Virus record (IMG/VR): IMGVR_UViG_3300030451_002755
Span: 1 to 34,703 of that record
DNA: 34,703 bases
Strand: one strand, 5' to 3'
From: a virus
The translations under genes were made by a program, and so were the position numbers. This document shows, piece by piece, positions 9,123 through 15,892 of the stretch; the first letter of the stretch is position 1, and each line of letters begins with the position of its first letter. The notes under the pieces are model-generated. The model was not told where the DNA came from. It saw only the letters and a list, made by a program, of their open reading frames with translations, and ran no database searches.

Positions 9123-9319
9123 CCTTGTCTGTAAAAAACGTCAATGTGTCCTGGCTGCACTTGGTATCCTACTCCTTCTATAGCAGGAGCAACAAGTTCA
9201 TCAAGCACTTCATGGAGCATCATGTCAACTTCATCTGATGCTACAGTGCAGGTTTTGTGCGGGGTCTTAAAGGTAAGCACGTACCTTTGGTGACAATTAG
9301 GGCAGGTTTCTTCTTTCAT
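9119..9319 (-). CDS. Small zinc-ribbon-like protein, 66 aa
   Basis: A 66-aa protein starting with a possible single zinc-binding knuckle: CPNC at residues 6-9 followed by HKTC about 15 residues later. The rest is acidic, with a helix (EVDMMLHEVLDELVAPAIEG) and a short beta-like end. No family is named. It overlaps both neighbours by 4 nt. Single zinc knuckles are common in small phage proteins that bind nucleic acid or host polymerase, but that role is only a possibility here. Confidence 0.6.
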   Translation of the reverse strand: MKEETCPNCHQRYVLTFKTPHKTCTVASDEVDMMLHEVLDELVAPAIEGVGYQVQPGHIDVFYRQG

Positions 9320-9645
9320 GGGTAATCGATTTTGTTTTCCTTTCTTTCTTCAATCATTGCTAAAGCTATTGTACAGTACCCGATAATATCCTCGAAGGCA
9401 TCTTGTACGTGTTCGCCTTCTACAGCAAGCGAGTTCGTCTTGCAGAATGTCTGAACTCTCTTAACCTTGTCTCCCATCCTTACGCACAGGCCAACAAGAG
9501 GATCTACTCCGTAGTCCCTAGCTTGCTCGAAGTTAGCGAAAGCATTAGAACTTCTAGCCGTGTAATCGTTGTTCTTGTCTTTTAATACCTTCGATATTTT
9601 AGAGAACAAACTCTTAGTGAACTCTTCAAACTTTTCTTTTATCAT
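9316..9645 (-). CDS. DUF1599 / MazG-like all-alpha nucleotide-associated protein
   Basis: A 109-aa all-helical protein. The pattern NNDYTARSSNAFANF, then GLCVRMGDKVKRVQTF, then VEGEHVQDAFEDIIGYCTIA, resembles the DUF1599 / nucleotide-modification-associated family related to all-alpha NTP pyrophosphatases (MazG, dUTPase). In those enzymes acidic helices bind magnesium and nucleotide; the E-x-x-x-D-x-x-x-D pattern is present here. It is probably a nucleotide-pool or modified-base housekeeping enzyme. It is translationally coupled to the phosphoesterase gene upstream, which fits a nucleotide-metabolism pair. The family call rests on the motif pattern alone. Confidence 0.6.
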   Translation of the reverse strand: MIKEKFEEFTKSLFSKISKVLKDKNNDYTARSSNAFANFEQARDYGVDPLVGLCVRMGDKVKRVQTFCKTNSLAVEGEHVQDAFEDIIGYCTIALAMIEERKENKIDYP

Positions 9646-10289
9646 AATTCCATTAAGTAATTCGTAGCTACCTTACCTTGCTGTACTACACCACAACCGA
9701 TAGCTGGATGAGGGCCGTACTTACCGTAAGCCATAGCGTAACTGTCCTTGTCTATGCCAGATCCTAGTTGCATTCCGAACACCTTGCACTTAGCCCCTGT
9801 ATGCCACTGTACGTAGCACTCAGAGTGGTAGTGTCCCTGAACAACTGACTGCATATCCTGCTTGGCTCTCTGGATAGCTTTCTTTCCATCGCCATGACAG
9901 TACACTACATTATCTATCGTAACGCTCTCAACGAACTGCCAGCCAGGAGCCTCAAGAACTTCACTGTACTCTCTGACCCACCGCTTTGATATTCCAGCAG
10001 TGTAAGCCTTGCGATGGACTAGCCTATCGTGATTGCCTATACAGACGTAAGCTTCAGGGAAAGCCCTGTACCATTTACCTATTCTCTGTATAGCCCTGTC
10101 TAGTTCTTCGCCAGCAGAGTAGCCATCGGGGTCTGTCTCGTGGTAACTGCTGTAATGGTTGTCGATGACATCACCGATAAGCACAACTTTATTGCATCCA
10201 GTCTTACGATCCACGTTCTTACAGAACCTGAGGTATTTGTCTAAGCAAAAAGGCTCATGCAAATCCCCGATGGCTAAAACTACTGACAT
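9642..10289 (-). CDS. Calcineurin-type metallophosphoesterase
   Basis: A 215-aa protein with the full metallophosphoesterase motif series: GDLH (8-11), GDVIDNH (39-45), GNHD (85-88), a His at 132 in CHGDG and GHYH (152-155). These residues hold a two-metal centre that hydrolyses phosphomonoesters or phosphodiesters. The length is that of the compact, single-domain phage forms, without an added capping domain. The substrate is unknown: DNA ends, cyclic nucleotides or protein phosphate are all possible. It lies between the DUF1599-like gene (4-nt overlap) and the gene downstream of the SSB, which favours a DNA or nucleotide role. Confidence 0.85.
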   Translation of the reverse strand: MSVVLAIGDLHEPFCLDKYLRFCKNVDRKTGCNKVVLIGDVIDNHYSSYHETDPDGYSAGEELDRAIQRIGKWYRAFPEAYVCIGNHDRLVHRKAYTAGISKRWVREYSEVLEAPGWQFVESVTIDNVVYCHGDGKKAIQRAKQDMQSVVQGHYHSECYVQWHTGAKCKVFGMQLGSGIDKDSYAMAYGKYGPHPAIGCGVVQQGKVATNYLMEL

Positions 10290-10297
10290 AACACCAA

Positions 10298-10714
10298 CTA
10301 AAACAATCTACTAATAGCTAATTCTTGCATCAGTACCCTGATTTCTTCCACTTCCTTGTCAAGAGCGTTCACTAGTAGTAGCTCTACTCCTGCAAGGGTC
10401 AGCTCCTCGGTAGTGATCTCGCGTACCTTTGGTGCTGTTTGAACTTCACCACTTTTATCAACGTAAGTGGTAGTATCTTCTTTGTACTTGAACTTAGGAG
10501 GATCTTCAGTCTTGTACACTTTAACGTCTCCATCTATGTAAAGACTGGCGTCAGTAGCGTATACTTCAGTCCCCTTCTCGTATTTACTGAGAGGGGAACC
10601 TTTGTATATTAGACCGAATGTTGATCCATCCTTGCGAGCAAGCTGGAAGTTGTTAGCGGCGCCTTTGTACACCTGCTTAACAAGCTTCCCTTGAATCCAT
10701 TTAGTCTCGCTCAT
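10298..10714 (-). CDS. Hypothetical protein of the replication operon, 138 aa
   Basis: No family is recognised. The N-terminal two-thirds look beta-rich (WIQGKLVKQVYKGAANNFQL, SKYEKGTEVYATDASLYI), perhaps an OB-like or SH3-like barrel. The C-terminus is helical and Leu/Glu-rich. The ATG at 10714 lies 2 nt after the SSB stop codon; a GTG at 10723 would add three residues and is less likely. Close linkage to the SSB-like gene suggests a partner in DNA replication or recombination, but the sequence itself gives no function. Confidence 0.55.
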   Translation of the reverse strand: MSETKWIQGKLVKQVYKGAANNFQLARKDGSTFGLIYKGSPLSKYEKGTEVYATDASLYIDGDVKVYKTEDPPKFKYKEDTTTYVDKSGEVQTAPKVREITTEELTLAGVELLLVNALDKEVEEIRVLMQELAISRLF

Positions 10715-10716
10715 GC

Positions 10717-11454
10717 CTACCACGGTAGATCGTCGTCGTCATCGTCAGCAGCGGCAGCCATGACAGGAATGTTCTTAGGCTCTTGCTTCTCCTGTTCAGC
10801 AGGAGTCATAGACCTGTTAGCTTTACGCTCCTCGAAGGTAGCATGGTTATCCTGGATGAAACGATTAACCGTGTCTAAGAAGAAGTTATTCTGCTTAGTG
10901 TAATCGTAGTACGTCTTGTCTCCGATCTTAGCGGATTCCGCTTCAGGTATGCCAACGTACTTGCCGTTCTCCCAAGGGAAAGCGGATGCGATATTAGCAC
11001 CACCTTGCTGCATCGTAATGTAGATCGGGATGCTGGTATGCTCGTTGCCTTGGGGATCTTTGTACTTGTAGGCTCCCTTAACATTAGTCCAAGTGGATAT
11101 GCTGATAGGAGAATGCACAGAGATGTTAGGAACCTTCTTGGCAATACCCTTGAAGTCAGTGCTTAACTTGCCTTCCTTCTTCCATACAGGCACAGACAAA
11201 ACGTCTACCCCTTGCTCATGGTTCAGTCCAATGTTTAGAACGTCACCGTACATTCCGTTGTCGATCCATAAGGATTCGATATTACCGAACAAGTTGTCAG
11301 TAGTGTACTGCCAGCGTTGCCCAGGTGATGGCCGAGTGTACTTGTGCAGCACTCTCCCGTCATTAGCTTCAGAAGCGTTAATGTTCTGGTCACGGCATTT
11401 GCTCCAGTAACCTCCATTAGTGTTATCTTTTTTCCAGTATCGTGTATCTCTCAT
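10717..11454 (-). CDS. Single-stranded DNA-binding protein (SSB-like, acidic tail)
   Basis: A 245-aa protein ending in DDDDDDLPW, the acidic tail with terminal bulky residues that SSBs of phages and bacteria use to recruit partner enzymes. The body has many aromatic and basic residues (RYWKKDNTNGGYW, SPGQRWQYTTDNLF, TYYDYTKQNNFF), suited to stacking with ssDNA bases. A flexible linker rich in Glu, Lys, Pro and Ala precedes the tail. I see no close match to the bacterial SSB core, so it is probably a divergent phage OB-fold protein. It is transcribed directly after the helicase with a 3-bp gap, forming a replication pair. Confidence 0.7.
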   Translation of the reverse strand: MRDTRYWKKDNTNGGYWSKCRDQNINASEANDGRVLHKYTRPSPGQRWQYTTDNLFGNIESLWIDNGMYGDVLNIGLNHEQGVDVLSVPVWKKEGKLSTDFKGIAKKVPNISVHSPISISTWTNVKGAYKYKDPQGNEHTSIPIYITMQQGGANIASAFPWENGKYVGIPEAESAKIGDKTYYDYTKQNNFFLDTVNRFIQDNHATFEERKANRSMTPAEQEKQEPKNIPVMAAAADDDDDDLPW

Positions 11455-11457
11455 GTT

Positions 11458-12834
11458 TTATTGGTTTCTTGTTTTGTACTCGTAATTAAACTCGTACTGT
11501 TGATGGTGAAATGAAGCGGAAACATCACTCCATATATCGTAATCTTGCAGATCTCTACTCAATGTCAAGTCCCCGAATGACTTAATCCTTGATAGGGCTG
11601 TGTACGTCAAGCCAGGAGCCATAGGCACTTGCCTTGGTAGCTGTAGGTGTACCTTGTTCAGTGTACTACCTTGGCTGGAGTGGATCGTCATACTGTACCC
11701 AAGCTGGATAGGGAACTGTACGTACTCTCCCTTGCTCTCGTCAGTAATCTTTTCTTCTCCATCCTTGATCGTAACTTTAGGCGTACTGTCTTGGTACTTC
11801 TTTGGCTTCAGGTAAATGATAGTGTTGTCGGAGTCTCTGTGGATTATCATTCTTCCACGTTTATCAAGTCCGTAGAACGTGCCAGTATCTCCGTTCACGA
11901 TCCTTTGCATTACTCCCATAACTTTGTACGTCATGTTTGCTTTCACTACTACACGACAGAACTCCTTCAGATAAATGTTCTCTTCGATTGGAAGGTCCTT
12001 GTCTCGCTTCTTCTTGAATGATCCAGAGCGAGTGGCAGAAAAACACAATAGCCTTCCTGGGAGTTCACTAAGCTTCTCCTTATTAATGTTGTCACGTATT
12101 TTCCTTAGTGGAGTCAGTATAACTGCCTTACTATCAGGAGGTTGCACTCGTGTATTCAGATAATCAATATCTATCTTAGTCTGCTGACCTACCCTAATTC
12201 TGTTCAAGATGTTAGCTTCGATAGGATTTTCTTGGCGTATAACTTTCGTAAGTGTAACTCTGTGGAAGTCATCGTTCAGTACATTGCTTTGAAATAATCC
12301 GAACGGATTCTTGTAACCGTAGCGTTTCAAGGTCTGAGCATCTCTACCTTGTGCAACTGGTGGAAGCTGACCGACATCTCCAACGCACAGAATCTTAGCA
12401 CCTCCGAACGGCTCGAAAGATCCACGAGCTTTACGCAAAGCAGCTTCGATGAAGTCAAGGTGATCGCACCTTACCATGCCTATCTCGTCTAGGATAATCC
12501 ATGAGCAATGTTTCAGGACTTCCCTGCGTTGACCTCCGAAGTACCTGCAAGAAGGATCAGTAAATCTCTGTGCGTGTACTGGCTTCTCCTTAAAGTCTGG
12601 ATTGATTGGATGCGTTGACGGTATCCCGAACAGCTTATGTATCGTACTACCTCCAATGATTGTAGCTGCTCTACCTGTAGGTGCAGCCAGGATTGTGTTA
12701 CCGAATGTCTTTACTATCTCTTTAATTAAGTAAGATTTACCTGTACCTGCTGACCCAAAACATATCAGTCTACCTCCTTGCTTACCTGTCAGCATACAGT
12801 CCATCACGTACTGTTGTTCTATTGTTAATCCCAT
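11458..12834 (-). CDS. SF1 DNA helicase, Dda/RecD/Pif1-like
   Basis: A 458-aa helicase with motifs in order: Walker A GSAGTGKS (27-34), motif Ia LAAPTGRAA (49-57), TIHKLFG (64-70), Walker B LDEI (115-118), motif III GDVGQLPP (152-159), and near the C-terminus YSMTIHSSQGSTL (motif V) and YTALSRIKS (motif VI). This is the SF1B 5'-to-3' arrangement of Dda, RecD2 and Pif1. The length is that of compact phage Dda proteins. It probably unwinds DNA at replication forks or restarts replication using the neighbouring SSB. A good ribosome site (AAAGGATTGAA before ATG) lies immediately downstream of a structured RNA region, so its expression may be controlled post-transcriptionally. Confidence 0.92.
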   Translation of the reverse strand: MGLTIEQQYVMDCMLTGKQGGRLICFGSAGTGKSYLIKEIVKTFGNTILAAPTGRAATIIGGSTIHKLFGIPSTHPINPDFKEKPVHAQRFTDPSCRYFGGQRREVLKHCSWIILDEIGMVRCDHLDFIEAALRKARGSFEPFGGAKILCVGDVGQLPPVAQGRDAQTLKRYGYKNPFGLFQSNVLNDDFHRVTLTKVIRQENPIEANILNRIRVGQQTKIDIDYLNTRVQPPDSKAVILTPLRKIRDNINKEKLSELPGRLLCFSATRSGSFKKKRDKDLPIEENIYLKEFCRVVVKANMTYKVMGVMQRIVNGDTGTFYGLDKRGRMIIHRDSDNTIIYLKPKKYQDSTPKVTIKDGEEKITDESKGEYVQFPIQLGYSMTIHSSQGSTLNKVHLQLPRQVPMAPGLTYTALSRIKSFGDLTLSRDLQDYDIWSDVSASFHHQQYEFNYEYKTRNQ

Positions 12835-12853
12835 TTCAATCCTTTATTTTTGA

Positions 12854-13187
12854 ACTTCTTACCAAGCCGCCCATAAGAGGGGGTCCTTATCGGCGGTGGC
12901 ACTAATAAGTGCGTTTAGTAAGAAGTAAGTATTTTCTGTCCTCTAATCCCTGAATAGATTTATGTATCTGGACACAGTTAGCCCCTCCTGAGAGGAGCTA
13001 ACAGTCTATCCTTCATCCCTAGAATGAGTCAATGTAGAGCTGTTGCTTGGAGAGACTCGGTAAGTCAATATGATCTCCTTGATCCAAGCGTTAGCCATCG
13101 CTGTGCGATACGTTTTACCACCAGTCGGGCAATTCCTGGCAACCGATGTCCCTTGTACCACTGGTACGCCTGTTCTCAAGGCAAGGG
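12854..13187 (-). ncRNA. Candidate structured RNA (two three-way junctions plus hairpins)
   Basis: A gene-free interval with dense base-pairing on the minus strand. (a) 13150-13154 pairs with 13183-13187, closing two abutting hairpins, 13155-13167 (GUACC stem) and 13168-13182 (GCCU/AGGC), with no unpaired junction bases. (b) Hairpin 13097-13109. (c) A 7-bp helix 13045-13051/13083-13089 encloses hairpin 13054-13066. (d) Hairpin 13013-13027. (e) An 11-bp hairpin at 12977-13002 with a 4-nt loop. (f) A 12-bp helix 12854-12865/12915-12926 encloses hairpins 12867-12896 and 12899-12912. Helices d, e and f each have a G-U on the minus strand that would be C-A on the plus strand, so the minus strand is the RNA. 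It ends beside the helicase ribosome site. It is either a leader or a separate RNA; no known class is recognised. Confidence 0.6.
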
Positions 13188-13213
13188 CGCGCTAAACTGA
13201 GAGGCATCATACA

Positions 13214-13462
13214 CTACCTGTCAAGCCTACCTTCTTTTTCGTACAGGTGCTCGAAGATATTCTTAAGCTCATCTCTGGCCTCCTCGATGTCCTCGATCAC
13301 TAAACGGGTGAGGTTATGAGGCAATCTGTTTTCAACCAGGTACGATACCATCCTGTCTAGGTGATACTCTAGTTTCTCCATCTCCCAATGGGAGTACAGT
13401 GAAGTCTTCAGGTCATTTGGATCTATCCCCAGTTTCTTCAAGGCTACTGTCTTGTACTTCAT
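13214..13462 (-). CDS. Small hypothetical protein, 82 aa
   Basis: An 82-aa, highly charged, probably all-helical protein (EKLEYHLDRMVSYLVENRL, VIEDIEEARDELKNIFEHL), no family recognised. It overlaps the upstream gene by 4 nt (ATGA). It is the last gene before the structured-RNA interval and helicase, so its transcript probably runs into that RNA unless processed. Confidence 0.6.
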   Translation of the reverse strand: MKYKTVALKKLGIDPNDLKTSLYSHWEMEKLEYHLDRMVSYLVENRLPHNLTRLVIEDIEEARDELKNIFEHLYEKEGRLDR

Positions 13463-13698
13463 GACTCGCCCCCTTCTTCTTCGATAATTTCATGAACAGA
13501 ATTTACTATTTGTTTAATTATAAATATCTTATGTTCGTCGATGAGGTCCAAAGCATCATTTCTTATGTTAGAGAATAATTCTTTTAGCACTTCGGGAGGG
13601 TCCATTTTGTCGAGGACGGTTTCTAAAGCGGATATGCCCCTTAGCATGCCCATGTGTATGTATCTGTCTACTAGATCTTTATGTACGTAATCACTCAT
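13459..13698 (-). CDS. Small hypothetical protein, 79 aa
   Basis: A 79-aa acidic helical protein (LKELFSNIRNDALDLIDEHK, ending EIIEEEGGES), no family recognised. A ribosome site (AGGAG within ATAGGAGATAAATAATATG) precedes the ATG. It is translationally coupled to the next gene by a 4-nt overlap. Confidence 0.6.
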   Translation of the reverse strand: MSDYVHKDLVDRYIHMGMLRGISALETVLDKMDPPEVLKELFSNIRNDALDLIDEHKIFIIKQIVNSVHEIIEEEGGES

Positions 13699-13718
13699 AT
13701 TATTTATCTCCTATTCAG

Positions 13719-13922
13719 TTAATATATTCGTTTCAATACTTCTTCGTACACAAAGCTCGAATCATCGTTAAGAACATCCAGCTCTGCGTCTGTCATTGGC
13801 CGTCCATCGTAATCCGCTTTCAGGATGTACGAATCTACGAAGTCGGGGTAATCGCTAGTATCAATGTGCATATCAATACTAGCCATGTCTATTTTGTCAT
13901 AATGTATCTCTATCTGTTTCAT
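13719..13922 (-). CDS. Small hypothetical protein, 67 aa
   Basis: A 67-aa acidic protein (MKQIEIHYDKIDMASIDMH...), no family recognised. I chose the ATG that overlaps the upstream stop as ATGA, with GGAG just before it, over a TTG 12 nt earlier. It is rich in Asp and Tyr. It belongs to a chain of short, coupled early genes. Confidence 0.55.
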   Translation of the reverse strand: MKQIEIHYDKIDMASIDMHIDTSDYPDFVDSYILKADYDGRPMTDAELDVLNDDSSFVYEEVLKRIY

Positions 13923-14311
13923 ACTCCAGACCAAGTAAGCTCCTTTGACTTTCTCATTATGGATCGTGTAACGAGATCTTCCAAGTCTCGTTTCATTATG
14001 TTATCAATGGCGATCCTTCTTACCTCACGAACCTCATCCTCAGTAATAGGGTTCACCATATCAGTGATCCTTTTTACCTCAGCAGCAAACGCAGCTTCGC
14101 ACATATTCGTAGGCACTTCTACTCTCAAGTCCTCGATGGAGATAGACTTCAGCTTAGAAAGATCGTAACCTTTTTTCTTTAAGGCGTGTCTTTGTCTGTG
14201 TCCAATTATCGAGTTCTTGCTCCAAGAGATAATCTTATCTCCGTAAACAATGACGAATCTCTTACCATCATTGTACTTTTTGTCGAGTAGATGTTGATCT
14301 ACCTGTATCAT
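13919..14311 (-). CDS. Hypothetical protein, 130 aa
   Basis: A 130-aa basic protein, not assigned. The N-terminal half looks like a small alpha/beta unit with a basic stretch (GHRQRHALKKKGYDLSKLKS). The C-terminal half is helical with many Arg residues (EDEVREVRRIAIDNIMKR). Basic charge suggests nucleic-acid binding, but no motif settles it. The start overlaps a 40-aa basic ORF upstream (ATGA) and has a good AGGAGG ribosome site inside that ORF. The stop overlaps the next gene. Confidence 0.6.
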   Translation of the reverse strand: MIQVDQHLLDKKYNDGKRFVIVYGDKIISWSKNSIIGHRQRHALKKKGYDLSKLKSISIEDLRVEVPTNMCEAAFAAEVKRITDMVNPITEDEVREVRRIAIDNIMKRDLEDLVTRSIMRKSKELTWSGV

Positions 14312-14430
14312 TTCTTCCTCCTTTTCTTGGGTGTATGGCGTGGTCCTTTATTGGCTTTAGGCTTCTTTGGCTTAAAGTTGTGGCGTTTTTCAAGACCCTT
14401 AATTGGCGCTCTTAGTATTCCTAGTGACAT
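14308..14430 (-). CDS. Very small basic protein, 40 aa
   Basis: A 40-codon frame that fills the gap between two early genes. It begins MSLGILRAPIKGLEKRHNFK and continues as a tail of Lys, Arg and Pro ending KKRRKK. A purine-rich ribosome site (GAAGGGAAGAAG) precedes the ATG. The first 11 codons overlap the end of the upstream gene in another frame, and the stop overlaps the next gene as ATGA. About half the residues are Lys, Arg, His or Pro, suggesting an unstructured nucleic-acid- or ribosome-binding peptide. Function unknown. Coupling at the 3' end supports it being translated. Confidence 0.55.
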   Translation of the reverse strand: MSLGILRAPIKGLEKRHNFKPKKPKANKGPRHTPKKRRKK

Positions 14431-14698
14431 TCTTCTTCCCTTCTAGCATATCTTTCATCCAGTTGTTATTACTCTCTGCGTACCCGAACCTATCGAGATC
14501 CCTGTACGCTACTACAATGTCATGCGGCACTCTCTGTGCCACAGAGTAGTACTTGTACCTACCAAGAACCTTGCGATCCTTGATAGGGCAGTACCCACGT
14601 TCTTCGATCCTTGGATTTTCTATTATCTGCCAATGATCGTACCTATATTGCTGTGCGTCTCCGCAACTTATGCCGTACTTGTTCTTGTCTAGCTCCAC
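14399..14698 (-). CDS. Hypothetical protein, 99 aa
   Basis: A 99-aa protein rich in Tyr, Arg and Asp (QQYRYDHWQIIENPRIEERG, GRYKYYSVAQRVPHDIVVAY), no family recognised. Its start overlaps the upstream gene by 10 nt and its 3' end overlaps the 40-aa basic ORF. It probably forms a small folded domain, given the balanced hydrophobic and aromatic content. Confidence 0.58.
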   Translation of the reverse strand: MELDKNKYGISCGDAQQYRYDHWQIIENPRIEERGYCPIKDRKVLGRYKYYSVAQRVPHDIVVAYRDLDRFGYAESNNNWMKDMLEGKKNVTRNTKSAN

Positions 14699-14925
14699 GC
14701 TTCACCTCTTTCTACTATTTCTTCTGCTGCATTTTGTGCGCAGATTTCTATAGCTTCTTCCTCGATTCTTTCAAGGACTTTATCATCCAAGAGATCAGAG
14801 ATTTCCTGTATTGAGCCAGGTAGCCATACGCCATCTACGTACGGTTCTGAAGGGTCGAAGGTATCGAGTGTAACGTCGAACTTTGTGTCGTGTACTTTAA
14901 CTTCTATTGTGAATTTGGGTTTCAT
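14689..14925 (-). CDS. Small acidic hypothetical protein, 78 aa
   Basis: A 78-aa strongly acidic protein. The N-terminal 30 residues look like beta strands (KFTIEVKVHDTKFDVTLDTF). The C-terminus is a Glu/Ile-rich helix (EEEAIEICAQNAAEEIVE). Acidic small proteins in early phage operons are sometimes DNA mimics or host-enzyme inhibitors, but nothing here proves that. Its ATG directly follows the upstream stop. Confidence 0.57.
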   Translation of the reverse strand: MKPKFTIEVKVHDTKFDVTLDTFDPSEPYVDGVWLPGSIQEISDLLDDKVLERIEEEAIEICAQNAAEEIVERGEAWS

Positions 14926-15204
14926 TTATGGCTTCAGGTTACATTCTCCAGCTTCGAGCTGGCTTTGTGCGTTACTGAATACATTGTCTAGGCGTCTATC
15001 AAGATCGTCTATACCCTGCATTCTTCCTCTGTAGAAGATCTCTTGTGCGTCGAGATCTAACTCCTCACGTATGCACTGCCCTAGCATCTTATTGATGTAG
15101 TCCAGTTGCATATCAGCAGCTTCTAAGAATCCATTCTTGATGTCCTGCCGAACGTCATTAATGAATCCGCGAGCTGTGGTTATTGTGCGTGTTGTGTATT
15201 TCAT
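14926..15204 (-). CDS. Hypothetical helical protein, 92 aa
   Basis: A 92-aa protein dominated by helices (AADMQLDYINKMLGQCIREE, MQGIDDLDRRLDNVFSNAQS), no family recognised. The start follows closely on a 34-aa membrane peptide gene. It is adjacent, without a gap, to the acidic 78-aa gene. Confidence 0.58.
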   Translation of the reverse strand: MKYTTRTITTARGFINDVRQDIKNGFLEAADMQLDYINKMLGQCIREELDLDAQEIFYRGRMQGIDDLDRRLDNVFSNAQSQLEAGECNLKP

Positions 15205-15207
15205 GTC

Positions 15208-15312
15208 TTATTTTACGATTAGGTTAATAAATAGCGAGTACGCTATTGCGAGTATTGATACAGCTATGGAAGCAGCAGTCAAGATTTCTAGGATTTTTTC
15301 TAGTTTATTCAT
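15208..15312 (-). CDS. Single-span membrane peptide, 34 aa
   Basis: A 34-codon frame in an otherwise unexplained gap: a short charged N-terminus (MNKLEKILEI) followed by one hydrophobic segment (LTAASIAVSILAIAYSLFIN) and a C-terminal Lys. AAAGGA lies 8 nt before the ATG. An in-frame ATG 18 nt upstream is a weaker alternative because it precedes that ribosome site. It should insert in the inner membrane. Candidate roles are superinfection exclusion, lysis timing or regulation of a host membrane protein; none is shown. The next gene starts within a few bases of its stop. Confidence 0.55.
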   Translation of the reverse strand: MNKLEKILEILTAASIAVSILAIAYSLFINLIVK

Positions 15313-15332
15313 TAATCCAGTTCCTTTCATCG

Positions 15333-15536
15333 TTATTTAATGCATTCAAATCTGCAAATCTCCTCCATAGTTCGAACGGATAGCTTGCCGTAATCCTCCG
15401 CGCTTAGCGTACCGTTCTGATAATGGCGTTCGATTTTCTTGTCTATCGCTTCCAACTCTGCCAGGCCAGCAAGGTCTATCTTCCTGGCGTAGTGTTTGGC
15501 AACGTCTTTCTGTGTCTCTTTCAGTAGTGATTTCAT
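15333..15536 (-). CDS. Small hypothetical protein, 67 aa
   Basis: A 67-aa, charged, helical protein (AKHYARKIDLAGLAELEAID, RTMEEICRFECIK), no family recognised. A good GAAAGGAAATCACC leader precedes the ATG. It sits between two genes encoding tiny membrane peptides. Confidence 0.57.
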   Translation of the reverse strand: MKSLLKETQKDVAKHYARKIDLAGLAELEAIDKKIERHYQNGTLSAEDYGKLSVRTMEEICRFECIK

Positions 15537-15555
15537 GATGGTGATTTCCTTTCGT

Positions 15556-15801
15556 TTAGCTAAATAATTGAGGGCATAAATACACTACCAAAGTGTCAAA
15601 GCTGCGAACCTCTTTGCATCGGATCAGCCCCTCGGCCTCCATCCTCAAAAACTCCTCAGCGACCTCGACCTCTCGACCCACGTATACGCCATCCTTGTAT
15701 ACCTCTGACGCTATCTCATCAATCACTCGACAGTCATAGCGGTAGAGTCGTTTTCCTTTCTCGGTGATGGCGCGAATGATTCTGTTTCTAATTTCGTTCA
15801 T
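15556..15801 (-). CDS. Small winged-helix-like hypothetical protein, 81 aa
   Basis: An 81-aa protein. Helical N-terminus with basic residues (IRNRIIRAITEKGKRLYRYD), a central helix pair and a beta-like end (LIRCKEVRSFDTLVVYL). The layout helix, turn, helix, then a hairpin of the type 'AEGLIRCK...LVVYL' resembles a winged helix, so a small DNA-binding regulator is possible. No family is recognised. The start overlaps the stop of a 30-aa membrane peptide (ATGA), and GAGAGGAAATC gives a ribosome site. Confidence 0.55.
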   Translation of the reverse strand: MNEIRNRIIRAITEKGKRLYRYDCRVIDEIASEVYKDGVYVGREVEVAEEFLRMEAEGLIRCKEVRSFDTLVVYLCPQLFS

Positions 15802-15890
15802 GATTTTGATTTCCTCTCGTTTATTTTGATCATTAGCATCGATGCAAGAACAATTATGCCCGCAATAAATCGTATTGTTTCAACCTCCAT
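15798..15890 (-). CDS. Single-span membrane peptide, 30 aa
   Basis: A 30-codon frame between two early genes. It begins MEVETIRF, has one hydrophobic span (IAGIIVLASMLMI) and ends with a basic tail (KINERKSKS), so the tail is expected on the cytoplasmic side. Its ATG is 2 nt after the upstream stop and its TGA overlaps the next ATG. It is the second mini membrane protein in this arm. Function unknown; a membrane-targeted host-takeover or exclusion role is possible. Confidence 0.5.
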   Translation of the reverse strand: MEVETIRFIAGIIVLASMLMIKINERKSKS

Positions 15891-15892
15891 AA

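Noticed and set aside
11093-11410. Plus-strand frames of 60-124 aa opposite the SSB and helicase genes
   Set aside because: Shadows of well-supported minus-strand genes with no ribosome sites or domains.
13006-13179. A minus-strand frame from TTG, 57 aa, in the structured interval (contains GKTYRTAMANAWIKEI)
   Set aside because: It looks partly protein-like, but it starts at TTG inside a hairpin without a ribosome site and ends within the interval. Strand-specific G-U pairing explains the region better as RNA. I keep it as an alternative to test by conservation.
12840-13213. Group I or II intron, tRNA, RNase P or riboswitch
   Set aside because: No group I P7/R-S elements, no group II domain V, no tRNA cloverleaf with a T-arm motif, and no RNase P core could be matched by eye. 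Flanking genes are intact, so no exon is interrupted.
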